Of a stretch of DNA of 64,000 bases, positions 52,526-61,472 are shown piece by piece; the stretch's first letter is position 1, and every line of letters begins with the position of its first letter. This stretch comes from Nostoc sp. MS1. GTDB taxonomy: Bacteria > Cyanobacteriota > Cyanobacteriia > Cyanobacteriales > Nostocaceae. The stretch lies in contig NZ_AP023441.1 of NCBI RefSeq assembly GCF_019976755.1, positions 6,197,501-6,261,500 of the forward strand, in the 5' to 3' direction. The notes below the pieces were generated by a model. It did not search any database. It was given only the letters and a program-made list of their open reading frames with translations, and was not told the DNA's origin. A program made the translations under genes and the position numbers.

Positions 52526-52736
52526 CGAAGAACCTCAAAACTTAGATAATTCTGAAGTAGAAGAACAATTGATAGTTAGCGAAATCATAACACCATTTAA
52601 AGCACCACCCGCCACTCACCCACTAGACAATTTTATGGAAACCTATGGTGCTTGGGATGATGAACGTACAACAGACGAGATTATTAAAGATATTTATGAT
52701 AACCGTACTAGCTCTAACTCTGAATATAGTTTATAA
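52512..52736 (+). CDS. Orphan antitoxin-like protein
   Basis: A 74-residue acidic protein whose C-terminus (LDNFMETYGAWDDERTTDEI, then IKDIYDNR) resembles VapB-type antitoxins that carry an ER-x-EEII-DI motif. No PIN toxin follows; the next genes are a zinc-ribbon and an HD protein. Either a toxin was lost or the partner is elsewhere. Confidence 0.6.
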   Translation: MEIDNEEPQNLDNSEVEEQLIVSEIITPFKAPPATHPLDNFMETYGAWDDERTTDEIIKDIYDNRTSSNSEYSL

Positions 52737-52753
52737 CTTCTACTGTTGAAGAT

Positions 52754-52957
52754 ATGTCTGATAATTCTCCTTTTCAAAATCCTGAACAACTACAACAATG
52801 GCATCAGGGAATAAAAGATGCAAACCGCAATAATATATTCTGTCACTGTTGCACCTGCGGTTATGAGTGGATGGACTCAAAATTTGATGTTAGTTGTATT
52901 AAATGCAGTAGCGAAAATGTAGAGAGTATTTCATCTTGGCAGTTTCCTGATGATTAA
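52754..52957 (+). CDS. Small zinc-ribbon protein
   Basis: A 67-residue protein with CHCCTCGYEW and CIKCSSENV: two Cys pairs spaced by about 15 residues that should bind one zinc. Role unknown. It sits 12 bp before the HD-domain gene and 17 bp after the orphan antitoxin, so the three are probably one transcript. Confidence 0.65.
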   Translation: MSDNSPFQNPEQLQQWHQGIKDANRNNIFCHCCTCGYEWMDSKFDVSCIKCSSENVESISSWQFPDD

Positions 52958-52969
52958 GGATTTATATAT

Positions 52970-53512
52970 ATGCAGCAATGGTCGCAAGAAAATTACATCA
53001 AAGCTTATAAATTCGCTGCACAAGCACACCAAGGTCAAAAAATACCAGGGTCAGAAATACCTTATATTATGCACTTGAGTTTTGTCAGCATGGAAGTAAT
53101 AGCAGCACTTAGCGCTGAACAAGTACAAGATGGAGATTTAGCAATTCAATGTGCAATTTTACATGACACTATTGAAGATACTGATACAAGTTTTGAAAAT
53201 ATAAAAACTGAGTTTGGTGAATTGGTTGCTAATGGTGTACTAGCTTTGACGAAAAATAGTTCTTTAGAGAAACATCTGCAAATGGCTGATAGCTTGCGTA
53301 GGATAAAGGAACAACCGAGAGAAATATGGATGGTAAAGTTAGCGGATAGAATTAGCAATTTACAAGCACCTCCACATTACTGGACTCAGGAAAAAATTAT
53401 CCGCTATCGAGAGGAAGGTAGGGAAATTTATCAAGCTTTGCAGGATGCAAGTTCTTATTTAGGATCACGCTTGGCTAGTAAAATAGAAGATTACAAGGTG
53501 TTTGTTAAATAG
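52970..53512 (+). CDS. HD-domain phosphohydrolase (SpoT/MESH1-like)
   Basis: A 180-residue stand-alone hydrolase domain: AAQAHQGQ (H20), PYIMHLSFV (H35), CAILHDTIEDT (H65-D66) and VKLADRISNL (metal Asp). This is the pattern of the (p)ppGpp hydrolase of SpoT and of small alarmone hydrolases. No synthetase domain. It may degrade ppGpp or act as an antitoxin to a toxic synthetase, though none is adjacent. Confidence 0.82.
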   Translation: MQQWSQENYIKAYKFAAQAHQGQKIPGSEIPYIMHLSFVSMEVIAALSAEQVQDGDLAIQCAILHDTIEDTDTSFENIKTEFGELVANGVLALTKNSSLEKHLQMADSLRRIKEQPREIWMVKLADRISNLQAPPHYWTQEKIIRYREEGREIYQALQDASSYLGSRLASKIEDYKVFVK

Positions 53513-53545
53513 TTGCGATCGCCTAAAATCCCCATTATCTTAAAT

Positions 53546-54094
53546 ATGAATGATCAAGCCGCCACACTAGGAGAACTACAAGCTCAAATTTATTGGTTAC
53601 ATGATGCTGAAAAGTTCACAGAATTAGCCTCAGCAGCAGCTACTATATATCTGCAACTTGGTTACACACAACAGCAGGCTGAAACAGCAGGAAATTTAAT
53701 TAGTGAAGCTTATAAATTATCCGATGAAGCAGTTGTTTCTCAGAAATTAGGTGATTTTGATAAAGAATTGCAGTTTTACTATGAAGTTAAAGATAAATTG
53801 ACCAAAGTAGAAATTGTACTTGGTTATCAAACGAGTATTGCCATATATCAAATGAAATGGTGGTTATATTTTCGTCACAAGAAGAAACTACAAATTATTA
53901 TAAATTTATTTTTACAAAATTTTCAAGCGTTAGGGTTATTTCACTTATTCACTGCAATTAAATTAACCTACTTTATAATTGAAATAGTCAGAGTTCATAA
54001 ATCGCGTGATTTAGAAACAACTAAACATAATGCTATAAAATACTGGACTGAATTATTGAGAATCAACCCTTCACAATACCCTTATCTTGGTTAA
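53546..54094 (+). CDS. Hypothetical protein
   Basis: A 182-residue protein, start taken at the ATG at 53546 (an upstream TTG adds 11 residues). N-terminal half predicted helical (ELQAQIYWLHDAEKFTELAS), C-terminal half hydrophobic stretches (LFLQNFQALGLFHLFTAIKL) and a basic tail. Family not recognised. It follows the HD gene. Confidence 0.6.
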   Translation: MNDQAATLGELQAQIYWLHDAEKFTELASAAATIYLQLGYTQQQAETAGNLISEAYKLSDEAVVSQKLGDFDKELQFYYEVKDKLTKVEIVLGYQTSIAIYQMKWWLYFRHKKKLQIIINLFLQNFQALGLFHLFTAIKLTYFIIEIVRVHKSRDLETTKHNAIKYWTELLRINPSQYPYLG

Positions 54095-54117
54095 CTTGTC
54101 TATTTTAATACTTTAGA

Positions 54118-54573
54118 CTATCTTCCTGATCTCCAAGACTTGATTTTAGCCGTAATTGGTCTTTCAGGCGTGGACAAATTAACTCTGTATTGAGTTACTG
54201 GCACATAAGAACCATTACCATCACGTACGATGATGAAATAAGCTGTTTGATTCCGTGAGTCTTTGGTGATTTTCTCAATATAACCTGATTGTATTTGTTT
54301 TATATTTAATGGTTTTGGTTGCTTAAATCCTGGTCGAGAAATACAAACAATTGCAGAACCATCTATATACTGACCTGAATATAACCAGTAAGTTTGTCCT
54401 TTGGTTTGAAATTCTGATTTGTATGTAACTGTGAATCTATCAGATTCATTTAATTGCTGATTTTGCTTACATTTATCATCAATATATGTTTCTTGAGCTT
54501 GGCTGGAAGTGGCGGAAATAAAACCTAACATGAGGCTAATAATTAATCCAGTTACTATTGTAATTTTAGACAT
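54118..54573 (-). CDS. Secreted hypothetical protein
   Basis: A 151-residue protein with a clear signal peptide (hydrophobic 6-22, ending SSQAQ). Two cysteines (C34 in DDKCKQ and the one in IVCISRPG) may form a disulfide. Probably periplasmic. Unknown function. Confidence 0.65.
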   Translation of the reverse strand: MSKITIVTGLIISLMLGFISATSSQAQETYIDDKCKQNQQLNESDRFTVTYKSEFQTKGQTYWLYSGQYIDGSAIVCISRPGFKQPKPLNIKQIQSGYIEKITKDSRNQTAYFIIVRDGNGSYVPVTQYRVNLSTPERPITAKIKSWRSGR

Positions 54574-54585
54574 AATTATGATATT

Positions 54586-55167
54586 TTATGGGAGAGATTG
54601 TTCAAAAACGACATCTTCGTAAAGTTCTGCGATCGCACCTTCAAAATCGATACTATTTAGCCGAAATACTTTATCTTGTGCGGTGTAACTTTGTAAAATC
54701 CATAACCCGTTATCACCACGTTTAAAACATTCAACTCGCTGGCGTTTTGTATTGATTAGAACGTATTCTTCTAAGGTATCAATTGCCTGATAATCTGCAA
54801 ATTTATCTCCTCTATCAAATGCTTCTGTAGAACTAGATAATACTTCCACAATCAAACGCGGAAATCTTTTATAAGTAGAAGTTTCCTGATCGCGTTGATC
54901 GCAAGTAACCATCACATCAGGATAGTAATATCGATTGAGTTCCTCAATCCTGGCTTTCATATCAGCAATGTAAACACGACAACCAGAACCGCGTACATGA
55001 TTACGGAGAAGCGCAAACAGGTTTCCTGCAATAGTGACATGAGGATCACTAGCACCAGCCATTGCATAAATGTAGCCGTCGATGTACTCGTGTTTGACGG
55101 GACTGCTTTCTTCTAATTGGAGATATTCTTCAGGGGTGAGGTATGTTGGTTCTGGTGAGGCAATCAT
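54586..55167 (-). CDS. Uma2-family (PD-(D/E)XK) putative nuclease
   Basis: A 193-residue Uma2 protein: LTPEEYLQLEESSPVKHEYI at the start, YIYAMAGASDPHV, YYPDVMVTCD, then FPRLIVEVLSSSTEAFDRGD and YVLINTKRQRVE. The E-V-L acid and the PD of PDVMV form the expected PD-(D/E)XK site. ATG at 55167 is preferred to an upstream TTG. Second Uma2 gene of the window. Confidence 0.88.
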   Translation of the reverse strand: MIASPEPTYLTPEEYLQLEESSPVKHEYIDGYIYAMAGASDPHVTIAGNLFALLRNHVRGSGCRVYIADMKARIEELNRYYYPDVMVTCDQRDQETSTYKRFPRLIVEVLSSSTEAFDRGDKFADYQAIDTLEEYVLINTKRQRVECFKRGDNGLWILQSYTAQDKVFRLNSIDFEGAIAELYEDVVFEQSLP

Positions 55168-55235
55168 AGGCAATTTCAAACATTTTTAGTAACTACGATT
55201 ATTATAGGAAGCGTCTTGTCACTATTAATACATAT

Positions 55236-58200
55236 ATGAGGCTTCCTATTATTCCTTTAACTCTAATTTTAACTTTAGCTTCTCCATCTCTAGCACAAGC
55301 ACCAACGCCAACTGCTGAAGAACAGATAACTCAAGGTGTCATATTAAATAGTAATGGTGCATCGTTGATTTACAAGGATTTAGTTGGTGTAGGAGAACTA
55401 CAAGCAGCGTTAGAACAATTCCAACAAGCATTAACAATATTTAAAAAATACGGTGCGAAAGCTGGAGAAGCTAACAGCCTTGTAAATATTGGCTATGTGT
55501 ATTTTCGTAAAGGTGAGTATGGGAAAGCACTGGAATTTTTTCAATCTTCTTTAGATATTCGGAGGAATATAAAAGACCGTCAAAATGAATGGATACCCCT
55601 TTCCTATATTGGCGAAGTATATGTCAATTTGGGGCAATATCCCAAGGCACTGGAATATTATCAACCAGCTTTAGCTATTATCAAAGAGTTGAAAGCTGCT
55701 AACCCGAAAGATTCCAGTTATGCTACTAGCGAAGAAATTATGCTGGCTGATATTGGCGCAGTTTATTTTCGCATGGGACAGTATACGAAAGCCTTAGATT
55801 TTTATCAGCAAACTTTGGCGATGCAGAAAGTAAGTGATGATAAAATTGGTGTTATTCAAACTCTAAATAATATTGGCGTAGTTTACGTTAATTTAGGTAA
55901 CTACACTCAAGCTTTAGATTCCTATCAACAAGCTTTAACTACTCTGCAAGAATGCTGCTCTAATTACACTGGTACTAAAGCGGCAATTCTCAATAATCTT
56001 GCCAGCACTAATTTTAGCTTGGGTCAATATAAAAAGTCCCTGGAGTTAGCGGAAGAATCAGCAAATATTTATAGCAAAATTAATAATGATGCCGAAAAAG
56101 CTACGAAACAGGAAATAAAACTGCTTTACGATTACCTTGGTCAAAACTCCCAAGCCTTACAACAAGTTGCTAGTCGTGCTAATGTGGGTGATGCTTTTGG
56201 TAAGGACTCGTTTCAGTTTCAAGGTAGAGCGTTGAATCTCAATAATATTGGTCAGATTTACTTGAGTCTGGGGAAATATGACCAAGCATTAAAACTATAT
56301 CAACAAGCTCTCAATATATATAAAGAGAATAACTATAAACCAGGAATTGCTGTCACCTTAAATAATATTGCCCGTGTTAACGCTAATTTAGGTAAATATC
56401 CACAAGCCATTGAGTTAAATCAGCAAGCTTTAACTATTTATAAAGAAGTAGGCGATCGCACCGGGGAAGGTGTGACAATTAGTAATCTGGGACAAATCTA
56501 CCAAAAGCAAAATCAGTATGACAAAGCCGGGGAATTATATCAGCAAGCTTTAGCTATGCACCGGGAGGTTAACGATAAAGTCAGTGAAGCCGCCACACTT
56601 AAACTTTTAGGCGATACCCTATCTGCACAAAATCAACCACAACTAGCAATTAATTTTTACAAGCAGTCAGTCAACTTAACCGAATCCATCCGCCAAAACT
56701 TACGCGCCATTCCCACAGATATACAACAATCCTACACTCAAACCGTAGCCGAAAGATACCGCCGCCTTGCAGACTTATTACTTAAACAAAATCGTCCAGC
56801 CGAAGCACAACAAGTTTTAGATTTACTCAAAATTCAAGAAGTTAATGACTTTATTGGCAAGCGTCGTAGTCAACCCCATACAGCCGTTGTTAATAGTGGA
56901 CAAAGGGGAACTAATACAGAACCACAGCCTACCCAAACATTACCACTGCAACCCCAAGAACAGGAGATTTCCCAAAAGTATAGCGCCATTCAAGATAAAG
57001 CGATCGCCCTTGGGCAAGAACTCACCAAACTCCGCCAAATTACCCCAAGCACACGTACAGCTACCCAAGAAAAACGCATCGCTGAACTGGTGAAACTTGA
57101 ACAAACAATTACGGCTGAGTTTAATAAATTCACCAAAACACCTGCTGTAGTCGCCTTAGTACAGCAGTTATCAGCAAATTCTGGACAAGAAAATCTCAGT
57201 TTACGACAACTCAATTCTATTCGAGATAACTTACGACAGTTAAATAAAAAAGCCGTTTTGTTATATCCCTTAGTTTTAGAAGACAGATTAGAGTTAGTTG
57301 TAGTGACTGCGGATGCACCACCAATTCATCGTTCAGTTCCAGTTAAACAAACAGAGTTATATCAAGTAATTAATGATTTTCGTCAAGCAATAGTCGTTCC
57401 TTATAAAGATAGTAAAGCGCCAGCGAATAAATTATATAACTGGTTGATTAAACCCATCGAAAATGACCTGAAACAAGCTAATGCTCAAGCAATTATTTAC
57501 GCACCAGACAGCAAACTCAGATATTTACCACTAGCTGCATTATACGATGGTAAAAATTGGCTAGTGGAGCGTTATATTATCAATAATATTACTGCCGCCA
57601 GTTTAACGAAATTAAACAACAAACCTCTAACTTCGCTACCGACTTTAGCCGCAGCATTTACTAAAGGTGACTATAAAGTTGCAGTAGGTGAACGTCAAGA
57701 AATATTTAGTGGTTTGCCATTTGCCAAAACCGAAGTAGATAATTTAGCTAAGACAATCAAAGGCACAAAAATAGTCTTAGATAAAGATTTTAGCCCCCAA
57801 GTCACAGTACCGCAAATGAACGATTATAAAATCGTCCATCTGGCAACTCATGGAATGCTGGTAAGCGGTGATCCAGAAAATTCCTTTATACTATTTGGTA
57901 ATGGCGATCGCGTCACCCTCAAAGATATAGAAAACTGGTCTTTACCCAATGTAGACCTAGTAGTGTTGAGTGCTTGCCAAACAGGTTTAGGTAATCAGTT
58001 AGGTAACGGTCAAGAAATCCTTGGTCTAGGATACCAGATACAATTGACCGGAGCAAAAGCTGCGATCGCCTCCTTATGGGCTGTATCTGATGGTGGCACA
58101 CAAGCTTTAATGGATGAATTTTATAAAGAATTAAAAACTGGCAAATTAACCAAAGCTGAAGCATTACATACAGCACAACTCTCTTTGTTGAAAAATAATG

Positions 58201-58259
58201 GTCAATTTGCTCATCCCTATTATTGGGCATCGTTTATCTTAATTGGCAATGGTTTGTAA
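55236..58259 (+). CDS. Secreted TPR-CHAT protein (caspase-like)
   Basis: A 1007-residue protein: signal peptide (about 1-20, ending LAQA), about nine TPR units (60-490, for example YTKALDFYQQTLAMQK, YDQALKLYQQALNIYK), a linker rich in Gln/Thr and a C-terminal CHAT peptidase domain. Catalytic His is in ATHGM (H872) and Cys in SACQTG (C914). CHAT proteases are caspase relatives; some are toxins of defence systems, but cyanobacterial secreted TPR-CHAT proteins have no known substrate. Both catalytic residues are present. Confidence 0.88.
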   Translation: MRLPIIPLTLILTLASPSLAQAPTPTAEEQITQGVILNSNGASLIYKDLVGVGELQAALEQFQQALTIFKKYGAKAGEANSLVNIGYVYFRKGEYGKALEFFQSSLDIRRNIKDRQNEWIPLSYIGEVYVNLGQYPKALEYYQPALAIIKELKAANPKDSSYATSEEIMLADIGAVYFRMGQYTKALDFYQQTLAMQKVSDDKIGVIQTLNNIGVVYVNLGNYTQALDSYQQALTTLQECCSNYTGTKAAILNNLASTNFSLGQYKKSLELAEESANIYSKINNDAEKATKQEIKLLYDYLGQNSQALQQVASRANVGDAFGKDSFQFQGRALNLNNIGQIYLSLGKYDQALKLYQQALNIYKENNYKPGIAVTLNNIARVNANLGKYPQAIELNQQALTIYKEVGDRTGEGVTISNLGQIYQKQNQYDKAGELYQQALAMHREVNDKVSEAATLKLLGDTLSAQNQPQLAINFYKQSVNLTESIRQNLRAIPTDIQQSYTQTVAERYRRLADLLLKQNRPAEAQQVLDLLKIQEVNDFIGKRRSQPHTAVVNSGQRGTNTEPQPTQTLPLQPQEQEISQKYSAIQDKAIALGQELTKLRQITPSTRTATQEKRIAELVKLEQTITAEFNKFTKTPAVVALVQQLSANSGQENLSLRQLNSIRDNLRQLNKKAVLLYPLVLEDRLELVVVTADAPPIHRSVPVKQTELYQVINDFRQAIVVPYKDSKAPANKLYNWLIKPIENDLKQANAQAIIYAPDSKLRYLPLAALYDGKNWLVERYIINNITAASLTKLNNKPLTSLPTLAAAFTKGDYKVAVGERQEIFSGLPFAKTEVDNLAKTIKGTKIVLDKDFSPQVTVPQMNDYKIVHLATHGMLVSGDPENSFILFGNGDRVTLKDIENWSLPNVDLVVLSACQTGLGNQLGNGQEILGLGYQIQLTGAKAAIASLWAVSDGGTQALMDEFYKELKTGKLTKAEALHTAQLSLLKNNGQFAHPYYWASFILIGNGL

Positions 58260-58268
58260 TCATAATAA

Positions 58269-58303
58269 AATTCTTCCTACCACAAATAATGGTAGGAAGA
58301 ATT
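58269..58303. terminator. Bidirectional terminator
   Basis: AATTCTTCCTACCA (58269-58282) pairs perfectly with TGGTAGGAAGAATT (58290-58303). It separates two convergent genes; on the minus strand it is followed by TTTATTATG. Confidence 0.8.
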
Positions 58304-58371
58304 AACAGAGTTGAGATAAGAAATGATGAGGAAATTTAGCCTTGGCAAGATGTGATGAAATCAGCCGTTAT

Positions 58372-60087
58372 CTAAAAGTTGTAACCAATACCTAATAATA
58401 AGCCGACATCAGTGTCATTGAGGAAAGCTGCATTCACAGTACCATTGATGGTGAATCTATTGGCTAGAGGAATATCAACACCACCAGTTAACAATAATCC
58501 CACATCAGAGTTGTTACCAGTGTCAATCGCCACACCAGCACCAACGAACGGCGCTACAGGGAATCTTGTTTCACCAGTAGGTTCTACTGCCCGTGGAACA
58601 AAATCTAAAGTTAAGGGAACTAAGATTGTTGTATTATCGCCAAACACTGCTGATGGACGTACAGATAAAATCCGTGTCAGACCGATTTTACTGATGACCG
58701 CAATATTACCTTCACTTAGGGAAGAATCACCAGTCAAACCGATGTTTCCAGCTACCCCAATGTAACTAGAACCGCCACGAGTAGCTCTACCTGGTGTAAC
58801 AGTTGTATCACTGGGAGGAGTGGGGGTTTGTCCTTGATTGTTATCACCTGGCTGCTGGCTGGTGAGGTTTGGTGGAATCAAGACTTGGTTAATTGCATGG
58901 ATAACACCATTGCTAGCTTGAATATTTGGCTGAACAACTCTAGCCTCGTTGATAGCAATTTGGTTGTTAGCACTGTCAACTTTCACATTCACTGGCACAT
59001 TGTCAGCAGTTGTCAATTGTCCAGAGGTAAGTTGACTAGCAGTTAATTGACCAGGAACTACGTGGTATTGCAGAATCCTTCTTAATAGTTCTCTATTTTG
59101 AGGTTGCTGCAATTGTTCCAAAGTACCCGCAGGTAAAGCCGCAAATGCTTCATTTGTAGGAGCAAATACGGTGTAAGGCCCTGCTTGTTGCAAGGTATCT
59201 GCCAAACCAGCCGTTCTAATTAAGGAAGCTAAGGTACTAAAAGAACTATTTGACGCTGCCAAAGCAACAATAGTACCGCCTTGTACACCACCTGTAGCAG
59301 TACCAGTACCACCTACTATATAATTAGCAGCCGCCACATTAGTACCTAAAGGTTGTACTTGTCCTTGTTTTACTAAAGCTTGGTACAAAAATGCTGCTGC
59401 TTCTGCACGGGTAAGGGGGGTTTCTGGATTAAGTTGTCTAATATTGGGATAGTTAACAACTATATTGTTTTGTGTAGCAGCCGCAACAGCATTAGTAGCA
59501 TAGCTAGGAACTGCTGAAGCATCTGCATAGTAATTGCTGAGAACACCAGATGCAGTATCAGTAGTTGACAAGTTTAAACCACTGCTTAAAGATACGAGCG
59601 CCTGTACTCTAGGAATTTGTTGATTAGGACGAAATACATTACCAGGATAGCCGGACAAAAATCCAGCTTCGTAAGCTGTCCGAATGGCTCCAGATGCCCA
59701 ATAATTAGAGGGAACATCACTAAATCCACTGCTGCTCAGTTGTCGAACTGGCTGTTGGTTAAAAGCTTTTTGAATTAATGCAGCAAATTCAGCACGAGTT
59801 ACGGCTTGGTTTGGTCTAAAACTACCATCGGGAAAACCAGCAATAATATTTCTTTGTGCAAGCGCTTGGATAAATGGTTGCGCCCAGTAGTCTGAACTTA
59901 CATCAGAAAAGCTAGAAGTGGTATTTGCAGGAGCTTCAGTTGGGGTATTAGTACCTGGAGTTTCAGTTGGAACCGGTGTTTGTGCTGAAGCTGGCTTCAA
60001 AACTATGAAGGGATTTATTGTCATAGCTGTCATCCCCAAAGCCAGCAAAGTTGCGTGTACTAATGACTTACGAACCGAACTAATCAT
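58372..60087 (-). CDS. SLH - fasciclin - beta-barrel-like envelope protein
   Basis: About 571 residues after the ATG at 60087 (preceded by GGAGG; an upstream TTG is rejected). Signal peptide (ending PASAQ), Thr/Pro linker, three S-layer homology segments (SSDYWAQPFIQALAQRNIIA, SNYWASGAIRTAYEAGFLSG), a fasciclin/FAS1 domain (about 275-410: LVRTAGL-type SLIRTAGLADTLQQAGPYTV, FAPTNEAFAALP, ILQYHVVPGQLT) and a Gly-rich C-terminal region (about 450-571) ending GLLLGIGYNF, a beta-barrel-like end with terminal Phe. Probably peptidoglycan/outer-membrane associated. An unusual domain combination. Confidence 0.82.
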   Translation of the reverse strand: MISSVRKSLVHATLLALGMTAMTINPFIVLKPASAQTPVPTETPGTNTPTEAPANTTSSFSDVSSDYWAQPFIQALAQRNIIAGFPDGSFRPNQAVTRAEFAALIQKAFNQQPVRQLSSSGFSDVPSNYWASGAIRTAYEAGFLSGYPGNVFRPNQQIPRVQALVSLSSGLNLSTTDTASGVLSNYYADASAVPSYATNAVAAATQNNIVVNYPNIRQLNPETPLTRAEAAAFLYQALVKQGQVQPLGTNVAAANYIVGGTGTATGGVQGGTIVALAASNSSFSTLASLIRTAGLADTLQQAGPYTVFAPTNEAFAALPAGTLEQLQQPQNRELLRRILQYHVVPGQLTASQLTSGQLTTADNVPVNVKVDSANNQIAINEARVVQPNIQASNGVIHAINQVLIPPNLTSQQPGDNNQGQTPTPPSDTTVTPGRATRGGSSYIGVAGNIGLTGDSSLSEGNIAVISKIGLTRILSVRPSAVFGDNTTILVPLTLDFVPRAVEPTGETRFPVAPFVGAGVAIDTGNNSDVGLLLTGGVDIPLANRFTINGTVNAAFLNDTDVGLLLGIGYNF

Positions 60088-60822
60088 AAAAACTTCCTCC
60101 AAAGTTAAATAAAGAGATTGCACAAAATTACGGGTTGACTATGGGAAACAACTACTTTTAGGGTTGATTCAATAAACGCCTAAACAAAATTTTGGTGAAG
60201 TAAATTACCAAATTCATCAAGGCTATTTTAGTATTTAAGCGGAAATTTTACTAATAACTTAACTATTAATTCCTCAGCTAAAACTCACAAACTTATGAGT
60301 ACAATATTGAGTTATTAGATAGAATGATGTGTATCCAGATAATCCTCCGCTCATTACTTGGTAAGGGTTTGAAGTTAAAAGTAGCCGTTCATTATTACAA
60401 TCTAGTAATATTAGAACTACGAACTTTATTAGTCTTATAAGAGAATTGTTACAGATATTAACCCATTTCAATAACTAGCTAAAGGTTAGCTTTTCAATAT
60501 ATTTTTTCATACTTTAGATAGTTGAAACCCTCAAAATAATCGAGTTTTTCAAAGTCAATACATCTAAATAAGTATATTTATTGGTAGAAAAATAACCTAA
60601 GACTGCAAAACTAACAATACAACATCAAAAATGAGGAGAAATCAAGCAAGTACTGTACTCAAGTTTTCCTCCGCAGATTTTCGTAATTGAATTTACAGAA
60701 GACGGAACTCGGTTGCTCCCAGTAGACTCGTGTTTGTATGCCAACAAACACGAGTCTATATCTGAAGATTTGCACCGTAAATTTCTTTCAAGAAAGATAA
60801 TTTGATATTTGGATGTAAATAT
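60088..60822. other. Intergenic region with one strong palindrome
   Basis: About 730 bp between divergent genes, AT-rich, no supported gene. The only marked structure is the inverted repeat at 60723-60758. Confidence 0.5.
60723..60758. promoter_or_regulatory. Perfect 15-bp inverted repeat upstream of lemA-like gene
   Basis: TAGACTCGTGTTTGT (60723-60737) pairs with ACAAACACGAGTCTA (60744-60758), loop ATGCCA; 64 bp before the LemA ATG. GC-richer than its surroundings and without a U-run, so it may be an operator, a cruciform or a leader hairpin. Confidence 0.55.
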
Positions 60823-61419
60823 ATGAGTCTGATAGGGTTGTTTATCTTTGCCGTCACTATAGTTGCGATTATTGCCGTCGTCATCATTGGTAGCTACAAC
60901 GATTTAGTTAAGTTTCGCAACCGCTACAAAAATGCTTACTCCCAGATAGATGTGCAACTACAGCGCCGTTACGACCTAATTCCCAATTTGGTGGAAACTG
61001 CCAAAGGGTATATGAAACATGAGCGCGAAACTTTAGAAGCTGTAATTGCTGCGCGGAACTCCGCAATCAATGCTAGTAGTCGCGCCTCGCAAAATCCAGG
61101 CGACCCCCAGGCGATGCAGCAATTAGGCAATGCTGAAGCCGCGTTAACAGGTGCATTAAGCCACCTGATGGTACTTTCAGAAGCATACCCAGAGTTGAAA
61201 GCCGATCGCACCATGAGCCAAGTCATGGAAGAACTATCTTCCACAGAAAACCGCATAGCCTTTGCGCGTCAGGCTTTTAACGATGCAGTCACCCTATACA
61301 ACACCAAAAGCGAGTCTTTTCCTAGTAACTTAATCGCCAACACGTTTAACTTCACTCTGGCAGAACTATTACCAGAATCCGCTCCTGAAGTCAAAAACGC
61401 TCCCCGCGTGTCTTTTTAG
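60823..61419 (+). CDS. LemA-family membrane protein
   Basis: A 198-residue LemA protein: N-terminal membrane segment (about 3-23), then NDLVKFRNRYKNAYSQIDVQ, LQRRYDLIPNLVETAKGYM and IAFARQAFNDAVTLYN, the family core of long helices outside the membrane. Function unknown, but LemA genes are often paired with M48 peptidases as here (53 bp apart). ATG at 60823 preferred over a TTG seven codons earlier. Confidence 0.9.
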   Translation: MSLIGLFIFAVTIVAIIAVVIIGSYNDLVKFRNRYKNAYSQIDVQLQRRYDLIPNLVETAKGYMKHERETLEAVIAARNSAINASSRASQNPGDPQAMQQLGNAEAALTGALSHLMVLSEAYPELKADRTMSQVMEELSSTENRIAFARQAFNDAVTLYNTKSESFPSNLIANTFNFTLAELLPESAPEVKNAPRVSF

Positions 61420-61472
61420 GGGTTTAGGTTTTCAAAACTCTCACATCCCTACACTCCTTCTTTTATGAATTT

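Noticed and set aside
60274..60471. 65-codon frame in the spacer before lemA
   Set aside because: AT-rich composition, no ribosome-binding site and no recognisable pattern.
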